The notes beneath the pieces are model-generated. The model saw only the letters and a program-made list of their open reading frames with translations, made no database searches and was not told where the DNA came from. From Shewanella cutis (lineage in GTDB: Bacteria; Pseudomonadota; Gammaproteobacteria; Enterobacterales; Shewanellaceae), in NCBI RefSeq assembly GCF_022410515.1, contig NZ_JACSDI010000001.1, positions 806,001 to 870,000 of the forward strand: a DNA stretch of 64,000 nt, read 5' to 3'. A program made the translations under genes and the position numbers. This document shows positions 30,727 through 43,388 of this stretch, piece after piece. How positions within the stretch are numbered: the first letter of the stretch is position 1; every line of letters starts with the position of its first letter.

Positions 30727-30755
30727 AGTGAGAGGTTATGATATTGCCTCTCACT
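30727..30755 (+). terminator. Hairpin downstream of the flavocytochrome gene
   Basis: A perfect 9-bp stem (AGTGAGAGG / CCTCTCACT) around an 11-nt loop, 127 bp past the stop. It lacks a T-run, so it may be an RNA-stabilising or weak terminating structure. Confidence 0.4.
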
Positions 30756-30828
30756 GTATATCAAGCTTTATTCATCATATATTGGCGATAAATTTATTGC
30801 CTGACTTCAAAAGCTCCCCTGCTATTTT

Positions 30829-30853
30829 GAGAGGTTAATTTAACCTCTCTTTT

Positions 30854-30856
<3 letters not shown>
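30829..30856 (+). terminator. Terminator facing the flavocytochrome gene
   Basis: GAGAGGTTAA / TTAACCTCTC self-complementary stem followed by TTTTTT, which runs into the last codons of convergent kdsA. Confidence 0.75.
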
Positions 30857-33014
<2,158 letters not shown>

Positions 33015-33124
33015 GTGTGTTCTCCCTGTTTGGTACAGTTGTTATTGTATTTATGTTGATATCTGCATTTTGCAGTTAATGGGCAAATGTCCATTCGCCA
33101 TTTATGGTTATTTTTATGATAAAC

Positions 33125-33149
33125 AAGGAGAGCCAGATAGGCTCTCCTT
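33125..33149 (-). terminator. Terminator of sirB2-sirB1
   Basis: A perfect 10-bp stem (AAGGAGAGCC / GGCTCTCCTT) around AGATA just after the sirB1 stop; on the minus strand the tail is TTGTTTA. Confidence 0.75.
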
Positions 33150-33155
33150 TAAAGG

Positions 33156-33944
33156 TTAATGATAGATTTCAGCGTGTTCACTCAGTTCTTTAAGCTGCAT
33201 CTTAACGATTTCGATAACAGGATCGTGTGGGCTGTTATCGACAAAATGTTGCAGATCGGCCGCTGCAACATTAATGCATCCAAGCTGCTGAGCGATAAAG
33301 GCACGTTCACGATTTAAGTGCACATCATCGGGATGCCACTGCAGTAACAAGTTACAACATTCCATCGCAGCCTCAAATTGATGGGAAACAATACATCCCG
33401 CCTTAAGCTCGTGTAACATACGCGAAATCAGCTTCTTCACCGACGCCGCTTTTAAGTAGCTCGGCTTAAGTTGCGCCGCGTTACCCAGCTCACCGCGCAC
33501 TAACACATGAAGCTGATGCTTAGTCAGTTCCTTTCCTGTCAATGGATCGTGATAACGCACAACACCGGCAATTTTACTGCGAAGCACGGTATTACCCGGT
33601 AACAAAAGCGCTTCAAGCTCTAAATCAAGCTGCTTAGCCAATAATATCAAAACCGTCGACAGTGTGGTGCTATTGCCTTGTTTAGTGATAAGACAAGTGC
33701 CTAAGTCCGCCGCTTCGGTACTGAAGTAATTTTCGCGAACACAGAACCCCAAATCTTGATAAAACCAACGAAACAACGCCGTTAAGCGTTGTTGTTGATC
33801 CACCAGATAATGACTTAATACGGCTCCCGCCAATTCAAACCAAGCCCATTTCGCCGCTTCGAGGTTTGAAAATCCAAGGTGAGCACCTACATCCAATGCC
33901 GACTCGGGCAATGAAATGCCATCTTGCAGATTGTATTTACCCAT
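33156..33944 (-). CDS. sirB1: SirB1 family protein (transglutaminase-like, TPR)
   Basis: 262 aa. The N-terminal half is a degenerate transglutaminase-like fold (FRWFYQDLGFCVRENYFSTEAADLGTCLITKQGNSTTLSTVLILLAKQL) and the C-terminal half carries TPR-like helices (CCNLLLQWHPDDVHLNRERAFIAQQLG). It matches the SirB1/YchA family, whose function is not settled. The start overlaps the sirB2 stop (TAATG). Confidence 0.87.
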   Translation of the reverse strand: MGKYNLQDGISLPESALDVGAHLGFSNLEAAKWAWFELAGAVLSHYLVDQQQRLTALFRWFYQDLGFCVRENYFSTEAADLGTCLITKQGNSTTLSTVLILLAKQLDLELEALLLPGNTVLRSKIAGVVRYHDPLTGKELTKHQLHVLVRGELGNAAQLKPSYLKAASVKKLISRMLHELKAGCIVSHQFEAAMECCNLLLQWHPDDVHLNRERAFIAQQLGCINVAAADLQHFVDNSPHDPVIEIVKMQLKELSEHAEIYH

Positions 33945-34339
33945 TAACCCAATAATACCGCTTGTTTAAAATGCGCCAATTTAGCCGCGTAAACCAACCA
34001 ACCTATAGCGCCGAGGAAGGCGAATACTTTGAACAGTTTGTTTCTGTTGGCTTTTATCGCAATGACACCCAAGGCAATATAGGCAACGACAGCACCGATC
34101 TTTTCGGTCAACCAAGGATCCACAAAGGGATATTGCTTGATCATAAAGCACAGCACTAATCCTGAAACTAGCAAGAAAGTGTCAATCACGTGGGGCGCGA
34201 CTTTAAATACCTTCTTGCCCATCAGTGCTGACTGACGTAAATGCAACACAAACCGAACGACAAAAAACAGCACACTCACGGCAATTAAGGTTAAGTGCAA
34301 GTGCTTAACAGCAGGATAAAGACTGTAAAAAGTTTCCAT
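33944..34339 (-). CDS. sirB2: SirB2 family membrane protein
   Basis: 131 aa from ATG 34339; a TTG at 34363 would add eight residues. Four hydrophobic helices (LHLTLIAVSVLFFVVRFVLHLRQ, DTFLLVSGLVLCFMI, GAVVAYIALGVIAIKANRN, FLGAIGWLVYAAKLAHFK) fit the SirB2/YchQ family. Role unknown. It sits between prmC and sirB1 as in enterobacteria, although here the GNAT gene interrupts on the other strand. Confidence 0.85.
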   Translation of the reverse strand: METFYSLYPAVKHLHLTLIAVSVLFFVVRFVLHLRQSALMGKKVFKVAPHVIDTFLLVSGLVLCFMIKQYPFVDPWLTEKIGAVVAYIALGVIAIKANRNKLFKVFAFLGAIGWLVYAAKLAHFKQAVLLG

Positions 34340-34457
34340 TGTGATACTTATGGCCAGTGACAAAGGCGCTAGTTTACCCTAATCATAACGCTAGACCAAT
34401 GCCTAACGCGCGAGATTCGCTGGCGGAACATCTCCCCGCACTTTGCAGGAAACCACA

Positions 34458-34871
34458 ATGAATTTAATGATAATTGCCGATGAGTCCACCGAATTTGCCG
34501 ACACGGTAAAACAAAAAATCATCGAATTTAATCAGGCACATTGGCAAACGCTGAAACGCCAAAATCTTGGTTTAAAATTACAGGATGATGACGGTAACTT
34601 GCTCGCGGGCTTAAGCGGCAAAACCTTTGGCAATTGGCTATTGATCGACTATTTGTGGGTGGATGAAGCATTACGCCAACAACACATCGGCTCACGCTTA
34701 TTACGCGAGGCCGAAAGCAAGGCCAAACAACGCGGCTGCCAATTTGCCCTACTCGACACCTTAGATTTTCAGGCCAAACCTTTTTATGAACGCCATGGTT
34801 ATCAGGTGCAATGGGTGCAGCAAGCCTACCCAGAAATCGGCAGTAAATTCTTTATGGTGAAGGCGCTCTAA
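34458..34871 (+). CDS. GNAT family N-acetyltransferase
   Basis: 137 aa from ATG 34458, with AGGA 7 nt upstream. The acetyl-CoA binding motif is LWVDEALRQQHIGSRLLREAESKAKQRG, followed by ALLDTLDFQAKPFYERHGYQV, the standard end of the fold. The acceptor is unknown; small soluble GNATs modify antibiotics, amino acids or proteins. It is inserted on the plus strand between two minus-strand core genes. Confidence 0.85.
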   Translation: MNLMIIADESTEFADTVKQKIIEFNQAHWQTLKRQNLGLKLQDDDGNLLAGLSGKTFGNWLLIDYLWVDEALRQQHIGSRLLREAESKAKQRGCQFALLDTLDFQAKPFYERHGYQVQWVQQAYPEIGSKFFMVKAL

Positions 34872-34954
34872 CTTCTGGCGAAGGTTGAATGCGGTGTTTA
34901 AGACGTTTCGTTGTGGACTAAGCAAAGGCTATCAATCTCAGCAGATGCATAAAC

Positions 34955-34989
34955 AAAAACGCCATTGACGGATAATCAATGGCGTTTTT
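34955..34989. terminator. Bidirectional terminator between GNAT gene and prmC
   Basis: A 14-bp stem (AAAAACGCCATTGA / TCAATGGCGTTTTT) around a 7-nt loop, with A-run and T-run on its two sides so it can work for both convergent genes. Confidence 0.85.
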
Positions 34990-35015
34990 AACACTCAGCA
35001 GGATTGGATTAGATA

Positions 35016-35876
35016 TTAAATTCCAATTAATCCCATCCACTTACCCATAGTGCATCTGTCATTACTGCCAAAATCCCGCACCGTGGCGACATTCTGATAA
35101 CCAAGTTCGATGAGTTTTGCCCTCAGTTTTACCGCCTGCTCAAAACCGTGTTCAAGCAGAATATAACCGTTAGGCTTTAAATAATCCCGAGCGGTTTTAG
35201 CGATATAGTAAAGATCGGCAAAGCCTTCATCGGCCGCGGTAAGCGCACTTTGTGGCTCAAAACGTACATCACCTTGATGCAAATGCTCATCGGCCTCATC
35301 GATATAGGGAGGATTGGAAACAATTAAATCAAAGTCATGGGACGTAATTGCGCTAAACCAATCGCTCTGCAGTATCTCAACCTGTTCAAGTTTCAGGTTA
35401 GTACGGTTCGCTTTGGCCAGCGCAACCGCATCTTCCACTTTATCGACCGCAGTAATTTGCCAACTCGCACGCTCAGAAGCCAACGCCAGTGCAATTGCGC
35501 CCGTTCCTGTACCCAAGTCGAGCACTTTTGCATTGCTCTCAAGGGGTAAGTTTAAAGCAGATTCGACTAAGATCTCGGTATCTGGCCGTGGGATCAGGGT
35601 CGTGTCATTCACAATAAAGGGCAGTGACCAAAACTCACGCTCGCCAACAATGTGAGCCACGGGTACGCCCTGTTGGCGACGTTGCACCATTTGCTGGAAG
35701 CGTTTCCATTGCTCCACCGTCAAGGCTTTTTCTGGCCAAGTGTACAGGTAAGCACGGTTTTTATTGAGGCAATACAATAATAAAACCTCTGCATCCAGAT
35801 GTGCGGATTCAGAGGTGGGCGCTAACTGAACATAGGCCCATTGCAGGGCCTCGGCGATACAAGATTGATCAGCCAA
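35016..35876 (-). CDS. prmC: Release factor N5-glutamine methyltransferase PrmC (HemK)
   Basis: 286 aa. It methylates the GGQ glutamine of release factors, including the RF1 encoded just upstream. The SAM motif VLDLGTGTGAIALALASE and the catalytic NPPY in DLIVSNPPYIDEAD are present, with the N-terminal helical domain (LYLYTWPEKALT, RRQQGVPVAHIVGEREFWSL). It begins 2 nt after prfA. Confidence 0.95.
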   Translation of the reverse strand: MADQSCIAEALQWAYVQLAPTSESAHLDAEVLLLYCLNKNRAYLYTWPEKALTVEQWKRFQQMVQRRQQGVPVAHIVGEREFWSLPFIVNDTTLIPRPDTEILVESALNLPLESNAKVLDLGTGTGAIALALASERASWQITAVDKVEDAVALAKANRTNLKLEQVEILQSDWFSAITSHDFDLIVSNPPYIDEADEHLHQGDVRFEPQSALTAADEGFADLYYIAKTARDYLKPNGYILLEHGFEQAVKLRAKLIELGYQNVATVRDFGSNDRCTMGKWMGLIGI

Positions 35877-35878
35877 AA

Positions 35879-36970
35879 TTACCCCTGCTCATCAGCCAGA
35901 GCGGCTAATAGGTCGGCCTGATGCTCTTGCATCAGCGGTCCTAAAATCGCGTCTAAGTCGCCTTCCATCACTTCGTTTAAGCGATATAAGGTTAAGTTGA
36001 TACGGTGTTCACTCACGCGGCCCTGCGGGAAGTTGTAGGTACGCACCCGCTCGGAGCGGTCACCACTGGCGACCAGACTACGGCGAGTCGACTCTTCGGC
36101 GCTGCGGCGCTTTTCATCTTCAACGGCTTGGATACGCGCCGCTAACACGCTCATCGCTTGGGCGCGGTTTTTATGTTGCGAGCGTTGATCTTGGCATTCC
36201 ACCACAATCCCTGTCGGAATATGGGTAATACGAATCGCAGAATCAGTTTTGTTAACGTGCTGGCCACCCGCGCCCGATGAGCGGAAAGTATCGACCTTCA
36301 GATCGGCTGGGTTGATTGAAATCGCTTCCGCTTCAGGTACTTCATGCATCACTACCACAGTCACGGCTGAGGTGTGTACACGACCTTGGGATTCAGTTTC
36401 AGGCACACGTTGAACACGGTGACCACCGGATTCAAATTTGAGTTTACCGTAAGCACCTTCACCACTGACTTTAACAATGATTTCTTTAAAGCCGCCGTGT
36501 TCACCTTCGTTTGAACTCATAATCTCGAGCTGCCAACGGTTGGCTTCAGCATAACGGCTATACATACGGAATAAGTCACCGGCAAAGATCGCCGCTTCGT
36601 CGCCACCCGCACCGGCACGAATTTCGATAAAGGCGTTGGTGTCGTCGTTAGGATCTTTTGGCAGTAACAGAATTTGCAGCTCGGCTTCGAGACGCTCAAG
36701 TTCAGCTTTAGCGGCCTTGATTTCTTCCTGCGCCATTTCGCGCATTTCGGCGTCATCTTCTTCCAGCATTTCCTTGGCAGACTCGAGATCAGCCTGCGCT
36801 TGCTGGTAGGCTTTAAAGCCTGCAACCACTTCTTCTAACTGAGAATATTCTTTGGATAACGCACGAAAACGATCCTGATCGGCGATAACCGACGCATCGC
36901 CAAGCAAAGCTAAGACTTCTTCGTTGCGCTCGAGCAAGCCTTCCAGCTTGCGGATAACGGATTCCTTCAT
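35879..36970 (-). CDS. prfA: Peptide chain release factor 1
   Basis: 363 aa. RF1 reads UAA and UAG. The stop-codon tripeptide is PET at 190-192 ([15 protein letters not shown]) and the GGQ catalytic loop is at 235-237 ([18 protein letters not shown]). Acidic coiled-coil helices occupy residues 45-105. It lies between hemA (14 bp upstream) and prmC, the usual hemA-prfA-prmC operon. Confidence 0.96.
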   Translation of the reverse strand: MKESVIRKLEGLLERNEEVLALLGDASVIADQDRFRALSKEYSQLEEVVAGFKAYQQAQADLESAKEMLEEDDAEMREMAQEEIKAAKAELERLEAELQILLLPKDPNDDTNAFIEIRAGAGGDEAAIFAGDLFRMYSRYAEANRWQLEIMSSNEGEHGGFKEIIVKVSGEGAYGKLKFESGGHRVQRVPETESQGRVHTSAVTVVVMHEVPEAEAISINPADLKVDTFRSSGAGGQHVNKTDSAIRITHIPTGIVVECQDQRSQHKNRAQAMSVLAARIQAVEDEKRRSAEESTRRSLVASGDRSERVRTYNFPQGRVSEHRINLTLYRLNEVMEGDLDAILGPLMQEHQADLLAALADEQG

Positions 36971-36984
36971 TTAACTCGCTAACC

Positions 36985-38235
36985 TTAGTTTTTATCTAAT
37001 CCGAGCGCTGTTCTTAACTGACCTAATGTATTCAAATCCCCCTGACGGCTGGCCACCGTGAGGGCTTGGGTGGGTGCGTGAATGAGTCTATTGGTCAGGC
37101 GATTGGCTAATTCAACCAATACCTGCTCAGTGTCGCCCCCCTGCGCTAATTTATTCAGGGCACGTTCCACCAACTCATCCTTTATCGCCATGCTCTGGCT
37201 GCGATACTCGCGAATACTGTCGACCGACTCTAAAGAACGCACCCACTCCATAAATAGATGAGATTGTTCTTCAGTAATTAATTCAGCTTGCTCGGCGGCC
37301 TCCTTACGGGAAGCCTTATTCTGTTCAATAATGCTATGCAGGTCGTCCACTGTATACAGAAACGCATCGTCCAAATCGGCGACTTCTGGCTCAATATCCC
37401 GAGGAACTGCTATATCAACCAATAACATAGGTTGATGGCGACGCTGCTTTAGCGCTTTTTCTACCATGCCTTTACCAAGAATTGGCAGCGGGCTGGCGGT
37501 AGAGGATATCACGATATCGGCTTTAGGGAGAAAATCTGGTATCTGTGCCAGTGTAATTGCCGTGGCATTAAACTCTTCACACATACTTTGGGCACGTTCT
37601 AAAGTACGGTTTGCCACCACCATTGAAGCAACGCCGTTATCTTTTAGATGCTTTGCCACTAGCTCAATTGTTTCACCCGCACCAATTAACAGTACCTTGG
37701 TTGTCGACAGTGAAGAGAAGATATGTTTTGCCATGCTAACAGCCGCAAAGGCGACCGATACAGCTGCGGCACCGATTTCGGTTTCGGTACGCACTTTTTT
37801 TGCAACTGAGAAGGTATTTTGGAACAAGCGGTCAATAGTTAAGGCAACAGTGCCGGCTTCTTTGGCTTTGACAAAGGCTTGTTTAACTTGACCAAGAATC
37901 TGCGGCTCACCGAGGATCAACGAGTCAAGACCTGAAGCGACGCGCATCAAATGCCTTACCGCCTCTTGCCCATGATAATTGTAGAGGCAAGGCGCGACAT
38001 CTTGATGTTCTAGGCCATGATATTCTTCAAGCCATTCAATGATATCGGTCTCATCGCCATTGTTACAATACAATTCAGTGCGATTACAGGTCGAGACGAT
38101 AACGGCTTCACCCGAGCGTGTACGACTGGCCAGACTCTTCATGGCATCATGAATTTTGTCCGGAGAGAAGGCGACTTTCTCACGCAGGTCTACCGTGGCT
38201 GTTTTATGGTTAATACCGATTGCTACAAGGCTCAT
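36985..38235 (-). CDS. hemA: Glutamyl-tRNA reductase
   Basis: 416 aa from the ATG at 38235 ([20 protein letters not shown]), the family start; an in-frame start at 38298 would add 21 unrelated residues. It reduces glutamyl-tRNA to glutamate semialdehyde, the first step of haem synthesis. Cys50 in [10 protein letters not shown] is the nucleophile; the NADPH domain carries [16 protein letters not shown], and [13 protein letters not shown] and [12 protein letters not shown] follow. First gene of hemA-prfA-prmC, divergent from lolB. Confidence 0.95.
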   Translation of the reverse strand: MSLVAIGINHKTATVDLREKVAFSPDKIHDAMKSLASRTRSGEAVIVSTCNRTELYCNNGDETDIIEWLEEYHGLEHQDVAPCLYNYHGQEAVRHLMRVASGLDSLILGEPQILGQVKQAFVKAKEAGTVALTIDRLFQNTFSVAKKVRTETEIGAAAVSVAFAAVSMAKHIFSSLSTTKVLLIGAGETIELVAKHLKDNGVASMVVANRTLERAQSMCEEFNATAITLAQIPDFLPKADIVISSTASPLPILGKGMVEKALKQRRHQPMLLVDIAVPRDIEPEVADLDDAFLYTVDDLHSIIEQNKASRKEAAEQAELITEEQSHLFMEWVRSLESVDSIREYRSQSMAIKDELVERALNKLAQGGDTEQVLVELANRLTNRLIHAPTQALTVASRQGDLNTLGQLRTALGLDKN

Positions 38236-38490
38236 CTGACTCTTTTCTAGATTCTTGGCGTCTCTACTTAATAAGGGCATTCTACTGAATTGGCCCAACT
38301 AAAAACAGAATACGCTTAACAAAACCGAATAAAGGTCTAACTTCTTACCTAAATTTTCTATCAATGATAGACAATTACCGATTAGCACGGCTGAAGTTAT
38401 CCCAAGTGACTGCCAATGGAAATTTTACAAATGGCATTGGTATTCTTTTCAAGCCCTCGTATCATAAGGACTTTGGTATATCAGTTATAG

Positions 38491-39135
38491 ATGAATAATT
38501 TGAAGCGCTTCACAAAATCCATTTTCTCTTGTATCGCCTTGAGCGGCCTATTGTTTTTAGGCGGCTGTGAAACACTGCCGCCAATGACCGATCTCAGCCC
38601 GATTACGGTCGATAATGCAGCCCAAGCCAAGGCGTGGGAGTTACAGGGCAAGCTTGCCATCCGTACTCCTGAAGATAAGCTCAGTGCCAATCTCTATTGG
38701 CGCCACAGTGAGGAGCGCGACGAACTTACGCTCACCACGATGTTAGGTACCACAGTATTAACTCTAGAGGCGACGCCTCACTCGGCTCACCTGCATATTG
38801 ATGGCAAAGATTTTCGCGATACTAACGCTCAAGCCTTGCTTGAGCGCGTCAGTGGCTGGTCCATCCCGATTAACGATTTACCCCTGTGGATCACAGGGCA
38901 AGTTGGCAGTTTAGATCGCGTCATTGCCGTTGACAGTGCAGGTCAAGCTAAGCAGCTGCAAAATGTGCAAACACCACCGCCTTGGTTAGTCACATTTTTA
39001 AGCTGGCAATCCCAAAGTGGTGCCAAGGTGCCTTATCAGTTAACACTCGAACGCGGTGATTTACAGCTCAAGCTGCAACTTAATCAATGGCAAGCCTTAG
39101 GTAAACCCTCAATACTGCTCGGAGAAAAACCTTAG
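38491..39135 (+). CDS. lolB: Outer-membrane lipoprotein receptor LolB
   Basis: 214 aa. Signal sequence ending in the lipobox LGGC (lipidated Cys around residue 27), then the LolB fold: [59 protein letters not shown]. LolB takes lipoproteins from LolA and places them in the outer membrane. Divergent from hemA and 1 nt before ispE, as in E. coli. Confidence 0.93.
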   Translation: MNNLKRFTKSIFSCIALSGLLFLGGCETLPPMTDLSPITVDNAAQAKAWELQGKLAIRTPEDKLSANLYWRHSEERDELTLTTMLGTTVLTLEATPHSAHLHIDGKDFRDTNAQALLERVSGWSIPINDLPLWITGQVGSLDRVIAVDSAGQAKQLQNVQTPPPWLVTFLSWQSQSGAKVPYQLTLERGDLQLKLQLNQWQALGKPSILLGEKP

Positions 39136-39136
39136 C

Positions 39137-39991
39137 ATGTCCCAAGAGATTTCACGTAATTGGCCTGCGCCCGCCAAGCTCAATCTGTTTTTGCATATCA
39201 ACGGACGCCGTGCCGACGGTTACCATGAATTGCAAACCCTGTTTCAGTTTGTTGATTGTTGCGATCAACTCGAATTTCGCGTAACTGATACGCCTGAACT
39301 CATTTTGCATTCGACGATGTCGGCGGTTGTCGCGGATAACGATAACTTAATTCTGCGAGCCGCAAAATCACTGCAACAAGCCACTGGCTTTAACGGTGGC
39401 GCTGAAATCTGGCTCGATAAACGTCTCCCCATGGGTGGGGGTTTAGGCGGTGGCTCATCGGATGCGGCCACCACGCTCGTGGCCTTAAATCGGTTATGGA
39501 ACACCCAATTATCCCATGATGAACTAGCGGCGATTGGATTAAAACTCGGTGCCGATATCCCTGTTTTTATTCATGGTTTCGCCGCATTTGCACAGGGGGT
39601 GGGTGAGCGTTTACAGGCGGTTAATCCTGCTGAATTATGGTATTTAGTCATTGCGCCTGATGCCCATGTTTCCACCGCAGCCGTGTTCCAAGATCCACTA
39701 CTACCCCGTAATACACCTAAGCTTGGCATTGACACGTTATTGAGCCAACCTTGGGCAAATGATTGCCAAGAACTGGTGGTTTCTAAATACCCTCAAGTTG
39801 CCAAGGCCTTAGGCTGGCTGCTAGAATATGCGCCGTCGAGAATGACCGGAACGGGCGCATGCGTGTTTGGGGAGTTTTCGTCGCAGCAGCAAGCTCTCGC
39901 AGCCTTGGCGAAATTACCGTCTGATATGCAAGGATTTGTTGCAAAAGGGATGAATATTTCGCCGCTTATAGTGCGACTCAATCGTCCATAA
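39137..39991 (+). CDS. ispE: 4-diphosphocytidyl-2-C-methyl-D-erythritol kinase
   Basis: 284 aa GHMP kinase of the MEP isoprenoid pathway. The N-terminal [32 protein letters not shown] and the ATP loop [18 protein letters not shown] are diagnostic; the C-terminal [12 protein letters not shown] is motif 3. GGAG lies inside the end of lolB, 12 nt before the ATG. Followed by a hairpin and prs. Confidence 0.95.
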   Translation: MSQEISRNWPAPAKLNLFLHINGRRADGYHELQTLFQFVDCCDQLEFRVTDTPELILHSTMSAVVADNDNLILRAAKSLQQATGFNGGAEIWLDKRLPMGGGLGGGSSDAATTLVALNRLWNTQLSHDELAAIGLKLGADIPVFIHGFAAFAQGVGERLQAVNPAELWYLVIAPDAHVSTAAVFQDPLLPRNTPKLGIDTLLSQPWANDCQELVVSKYPQVAKALGWLLEYAPSRMTGTGACVFGEFSSQQQALAALAKLPSDMQGFVAKGMNISPLIVRLNRP

Positions 39992-40002
39992 ACTACTTTC
40001 TT

Positions 40003-40066
40003 CTAGAGCAACTTTTTCACGATAGCCCACGGGTTCGCTCCTGTCCCCGCATCGTCGTTGCTCTAG
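40003..40066 (+). other. Long stem-loop in the ispE-prs intergenic region
   Basis: A perfect 10-bp outer stem (CTAGAGCAAC / GTTGCTCTAG) encloses an ACGAT / ATCGT inner stem and a GC-rich loop. There is no T-run, so it is not a classical terminator. It lies 38 nt before the prs start and would be in the prs leader. Function unknown. Confidence 0.55.
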
Positions 40067-40103
40067 CCACTAAAATATAAAGCAAACGCCTGAGGTTCAT
40101 ACA

Positions 40104-41051
40104 GTGCCCGACATCAAGCTCTTTGCTGGGAACGCCACCCCCAGTCTCGCTAAGAAGATAGCCGATCGTCTATTTTGTAAACTTGGAGACGCAGTAGTTG
40201 GTCGTTTCAGCGATGGTGAAATCAGTGTCCAGATTAACGAAAATGTACGTGGTGCCGATGTGTTTATCATCCAATCCACCTGCGCGCCGACCAACGATAA
40301 CCTAATGGAACTGATCGTGATGGTTGATGCGCTACGCCGCGCTTCAGCGGGTCGTATCACTGCTGTTATTCCTTATTTTGGTTATGCTCGTCAAGACCGT
40401 CGCGTCCGTAGCGCACGTGTACCTATTACTGCGAAAGTGGTTGCTGACTTCCTGTCTAGCGTCGGTGTTGACCGCGTTTTGACCTGTGATTTACATGCTG
40501 AGCAAATTCAAGGCTTCTTCGACGTTCCTGTAGACAACGTGTTCGGCAGCCCAGTACTGTTAGAAGACATGTTAGCGAAGAAGTTAGATAACCCTGTGGT
40601 TGTCTCTCCTGATATCGGTGGTGTGGTACGTGCTCGCGCAGTGGCAAAACTGTTAGACGATTCTGATTTAGCGATTATCGACAAACGTCGTCCACAGGCA
40701 AACGTTGCGCAAGTCATGCACATTATCGGTGACGTACAAGGTCGTGACTGCATTATCGTTGACGATATGATCGACACAGGTGGCACTCTGTGTAAAGCGG
40801 CTGAAGCCTTGAAAGAGCATGGTGCAAACCGCGTATTTGCTTACGCAACGCACCCAGTATTCTCTGGCAAAGCAGCTGAAAATATCACCAACTCAGTAAT
40901 CGATGAAGTGATCGTCACTGACACTGTACCTTTAAGCCCTGAAATGCTACAAGTCGCAAAAGTGACTCAACTGACTATGTCGGCGGTATTGGCTGAAGCC
41001 ATTCGCCGCGTCAGCAACGAAGAATCTATCTCTGCAATGTTCAGCCACTAA
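40104..41051 (+). CDS. prs: Ribose-phosphate pyrophosphokinase
   Basis: 315 aa from GTG 40104, which has GAGG upstream; E. coli prs also uses GTG. It makes PRPP from ribose 5-phosphate and ATP, used by hpt in this window among others. Segments: [47 protein letters not shown] and the PRPP loop [13 protein letters not shown]. Closed by a strong terminator. Confidence 0.96.
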   Translation: MPDIKLFAGNATPSLAKKIADRLFCKLGDAVVGRFSDGEISVQINENVRGADVFIIQSTCAPTNDNLMELIVMVDALRRASAGRITAVIPYFGYARQDRRVRSARVPITAKVVADFLSSVGVDRVLTCDLHAEQIQGFFDVPVDNVFGSPVLLEDMLAKKLDNPVVVSPDIGGVVRARAVAKLLDDSDLAIIDKRRPQANVAQVMHIIGDVQGRDCIIVDDMIDTGGTLCKAAEALKEHGANRVFAYATHPVFSGKAAENITNSVIDEVIVTDTVPLSPEMLQVAKVTQLTMSAVLAEAIRRVSNEESISAMFSH

Positions 41052-41066
41052 TTTTGGCGCTTGCAT

Positions 41067-41094
41067 AAAAAACGCACCTTAAGGTGCGTTTTTT
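41067..41094. terminator. Terminator of prs
   Basis: A 14-bp perfect inverted repeat (AAAAAACGCACCTT / AAGGTGCGTTTTTT). With A- and T-runs at both ends it can also serve the convergent chemoreceptor gene. Confidence 0.9.
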
Positions 41095-41123
41095 GTTGGA
41101 GCTGATTGTTGTTAGCGCAAATA

Positions 41124-42986
41124 TTAGATTTTAAAGTGGCTTACTGCGCTGACAAGATATTCGGCGCGAGTTCTTAATTCATCCGATGCTGAAGCATTGG
41201 CATCTGCCGCTCGAGACGAATCCTCTGCAATATCACGGATAACAACGACGTTCTTATTCACTTCAGCAGCCACCATACTTTGCTCTTCAATCGCAGCGGC
41301 AATCTGAGTGCTCATATCCATAATATTACGCACGTCATTATTGATAAGTTTTAGTAACTCCCCAGCTGCGGCAGCCTGCTCAGCGCTTTCTGCTCCTTGT
41401 TTTTGGCTCGCATCCATTAACTGCACAATCGCGCGAGTTCGGCTTTGTAATGTCTGAATAATATTGGCAATTTCCTGGGTTGATGACTGAGTGCGCATAG
41501 CAAGACTACGTACCTCATCAGCCACTACCGCAAAGCCTCGTCCTTGTTCGCCTGCGCGCGCCGCTTCAATCGCAGCATTGAGCGCCAGCAGATTGGTTTG
41601 CTCTGCAATGCCACGGATCACATCCAGCACACTACCAATGGTTTCGCTATCGCGTTCTAGCTCATCAACCACAGATGCACTTGTATTGATTTGTTCTGAT
41701 AACTGCCTGATCTTAACAATTGTCTGTTCAACTTCAGTTTGCCCCATCTGGGCATTATCATGGGTTTTACCCGCTTTATGGGCCGCAAGTTCCGTGGTTT
41801 TAGCAATTTCATCAATAGTTGCTCCCATTTCGGTAATTGCAGTCGCCACCATATCGGTTTCATTGAGCTGCTGCGCAACACCTTCTGAGGTAAGCATCGC
41901 ATTTTCGGAAACACTCTTGCTTGAGGTGTTGATAGTAGAGGCAGAGTCAATCACCTGCTCGATAAGCTGCTGGAAACTGCCCACCATGCTATTGAAATGC
42001 TGTGCGATTTCACCTAATTCATCCTGAGTAGATGCATCGCATCTTAGGGTTAAGTTTTTGCTCACTTCGATGCGTGAAATGACCTGTGTAATACGCGCAA
42101 CGGGATTAATAATGCTACGGATTATTAGATATGTAATTATGCCGAGGATTAATGCAATCATCAGAAAGACAGCGACTCCAATATTCCTGCTGCTCTTCTC
42201 AGTCTCATCAATTGCTTTCAACGCAAGGTTATGCAGTTCGTCGGCGCTGGATTCAGTTAATCGATTGGCTGCGACTAATTGCGCCATCGTGCCTTGTTTT
42301 TCATCCAAACCCAGTTGCTGCTCTTTACTGACAAGGCTTTTAAAATCCTTTTGATATTGGTCTATCAAGGCGGCAATTTTATTTTGCGTATCGAAATCTA
42401 AACTTGACGATCTTAGACTGGTATTAAACACCACAATATTACTGTCAAAAGTCTCTACGTAGCTCATTTCGCGACGCAACATAAAATCTTTTTCATTGCG
42501 TCTGAGCTGTAGCATGGCAACTTGTAAGGATAATTGGTCATATTCCTTAAGCATGGATTCGATATTGTGCACCGCGGTTCTTAGGGTGCCATAAAGACCT
42601 GTTTTAGGCGTTAAGCCAATTTCTTGCTGTAGTTGAACAACTTCATTAAATGCCAGTTGGTATTGGTTGAGATTACGATCAAAACCTTCGAGGGAGGCAA
42701 CAGGTACATCGTATTTTTTAAAAATACTCTCAAGCCTCGGGATCATGCCATCTATTTGATCATGAGTTTGTTTATGCTTTTCAACATATTGAATATCTTT
42801 GCGACCAAAAAAATCCTTTTCATTTTTACGCAGCAACAACACATCACGCTCGAGTTCAAGCACGGTTTGCGCCGCATGGGAGAGTTCCGACTCAACCGAA
42901 TTTGTATAAAGTTGCAATCCAAACATGGCAATCACAGCCGTTACGGATACGGCAGCACTGAGTAACAATTTCGAGCGGATTAACAT
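41124..42986 (-). CDS. Methyl-accepting chemotaxis protein with HBM-type sensor
   Basis: 620 aa. Membrane helices at about 8-28 and 275-295 frame a periplasmic four-helix sensor of the helical bimodular type, shown by twin repeats [13 protein letters not shown] and [18 protein letters not shown] domain and a long signalling coiled coil follow, with the hairpin tip [41 protein letters not shown] receptors of Pseudomonas sense TCA-cycle acids; the ligand here is unknown. Monocistronic; 400 bp of non-coding DNA precede it. Confidence 0.9.
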   Translation of the reverse strand: MLIRSKLLLSAAVSVTAVIAMFGLQLYTNSVESELSHAAQTVLELERDVLLLRKNEKDFFGRKDIQYVEKHKQTHDQIDGMIPRLESIFKKYDVPVASLEGFDRNLNQYQLAFNEVVQLQQEIGLTPKTGLYGTLRTAVHNIESMLKEYDQLSLQVAMLQLRRNEKDFMLRREMSYVETFDSNIVVFNTSLRSSSLDFDTQNKIAALIDQYQKDFKSLVSKEQQLGLDEKQGTMAQLVAANRLTESSADELHNLALKAIDETEKSSRNIGVAVFLMIALILGIITYLIIRSIINPVARITQVISRIEVSKNLTLRCDASTQDELGEIAQHFNSMVGSFQQLIEQVIDSASTINTSSKSVSENAMLTSEGVAQQLNETDMVATAITEMGATIDEIAKTTELAAHKAGKTHDNAQMGQTEVEQTIVKIRQLSEQINTSASVVDELERDSETIGSVLDVIRGIAEQTNLLALNAAIEAARAGEQGRGFAVVADEVRSLAMRTQSSTQEIANIIQTLQSRTRAIVQLMDASQKQGAESAEQAAAAGELLKLINNDVRNIMDMSTQIAAAIEEQSMVAAEVNKNVVVIRDIAEDSSRAADANASASDELRTRAEYLVSAVSHFKI

Positions 42987-43388
42987 AAAAAGCCCCTAAT
43001 AAATAACGTCTCTTAAAAAGATAGTTGGGAGTAACGTCTTTTACCGTAAATATTGCCTTGACATAAAAAGTTCATCTTTTCATTTTATTGTTTATACGCT
43101 ACTCAATACTCCTAAATTCGCCTATTTCCGTTGAGTACCCATAACGAGTCAAGCCCTCAAAGTATAGTCTGCGATTTCACGCTAAGTGAGTTATCTCACA
43201 GAATACCACTTGGTATAAAATTAATAAGTTCATAAACTTAGCAGTAATAGCCATCATTAATTTTACTACAATCTTGTGATGATTGACTCAATATCTTTCG
43301 CTGTAAATAATATTTTTTTATTCGATACAAACCTTTTTAGCCTTTCAACGCGTCTAATCAGTACTTCACCCAATGACAGGAAAATACA
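42987..43388. other. Divergent intergenic region, chemoreceptor / ECF sigma
   Basis: 402 bp, AT-rich, without a convincing gene. It should hold the promoters of both flanking units, including the ECF-type candidate at 43328-43357. Confidence 0.45.
43328..43357 (+). promoter_or_regulatory. Candidate ECF-type promoter
   Basis: CAAACC, 17 bp, then CGTCTAA resembles ECF promoters (AAC -35, CGTC -10). Transcription would begin about 25 nt before the sigma gene, which suggests autoregulation. Confidence 0.4.

Noticed and set aside
40003..40069. A tRNA-like reading of the ispE-prs hairpin (acceptor-like stem followed by GCCA, GGGTTCG inside).
   Set aside because: The T-arm is not adjacent to the acceptor stem, no D-arm or anticodon arm can be drawn, and the length is too short; kept only as an unassigned stem-loop.
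41491..42027. A 178-codon frame antisense to the chemoreceptor gene.
   Set aside because: It mirrors the conserved signalling domain of the receptor and is a composition artefact.
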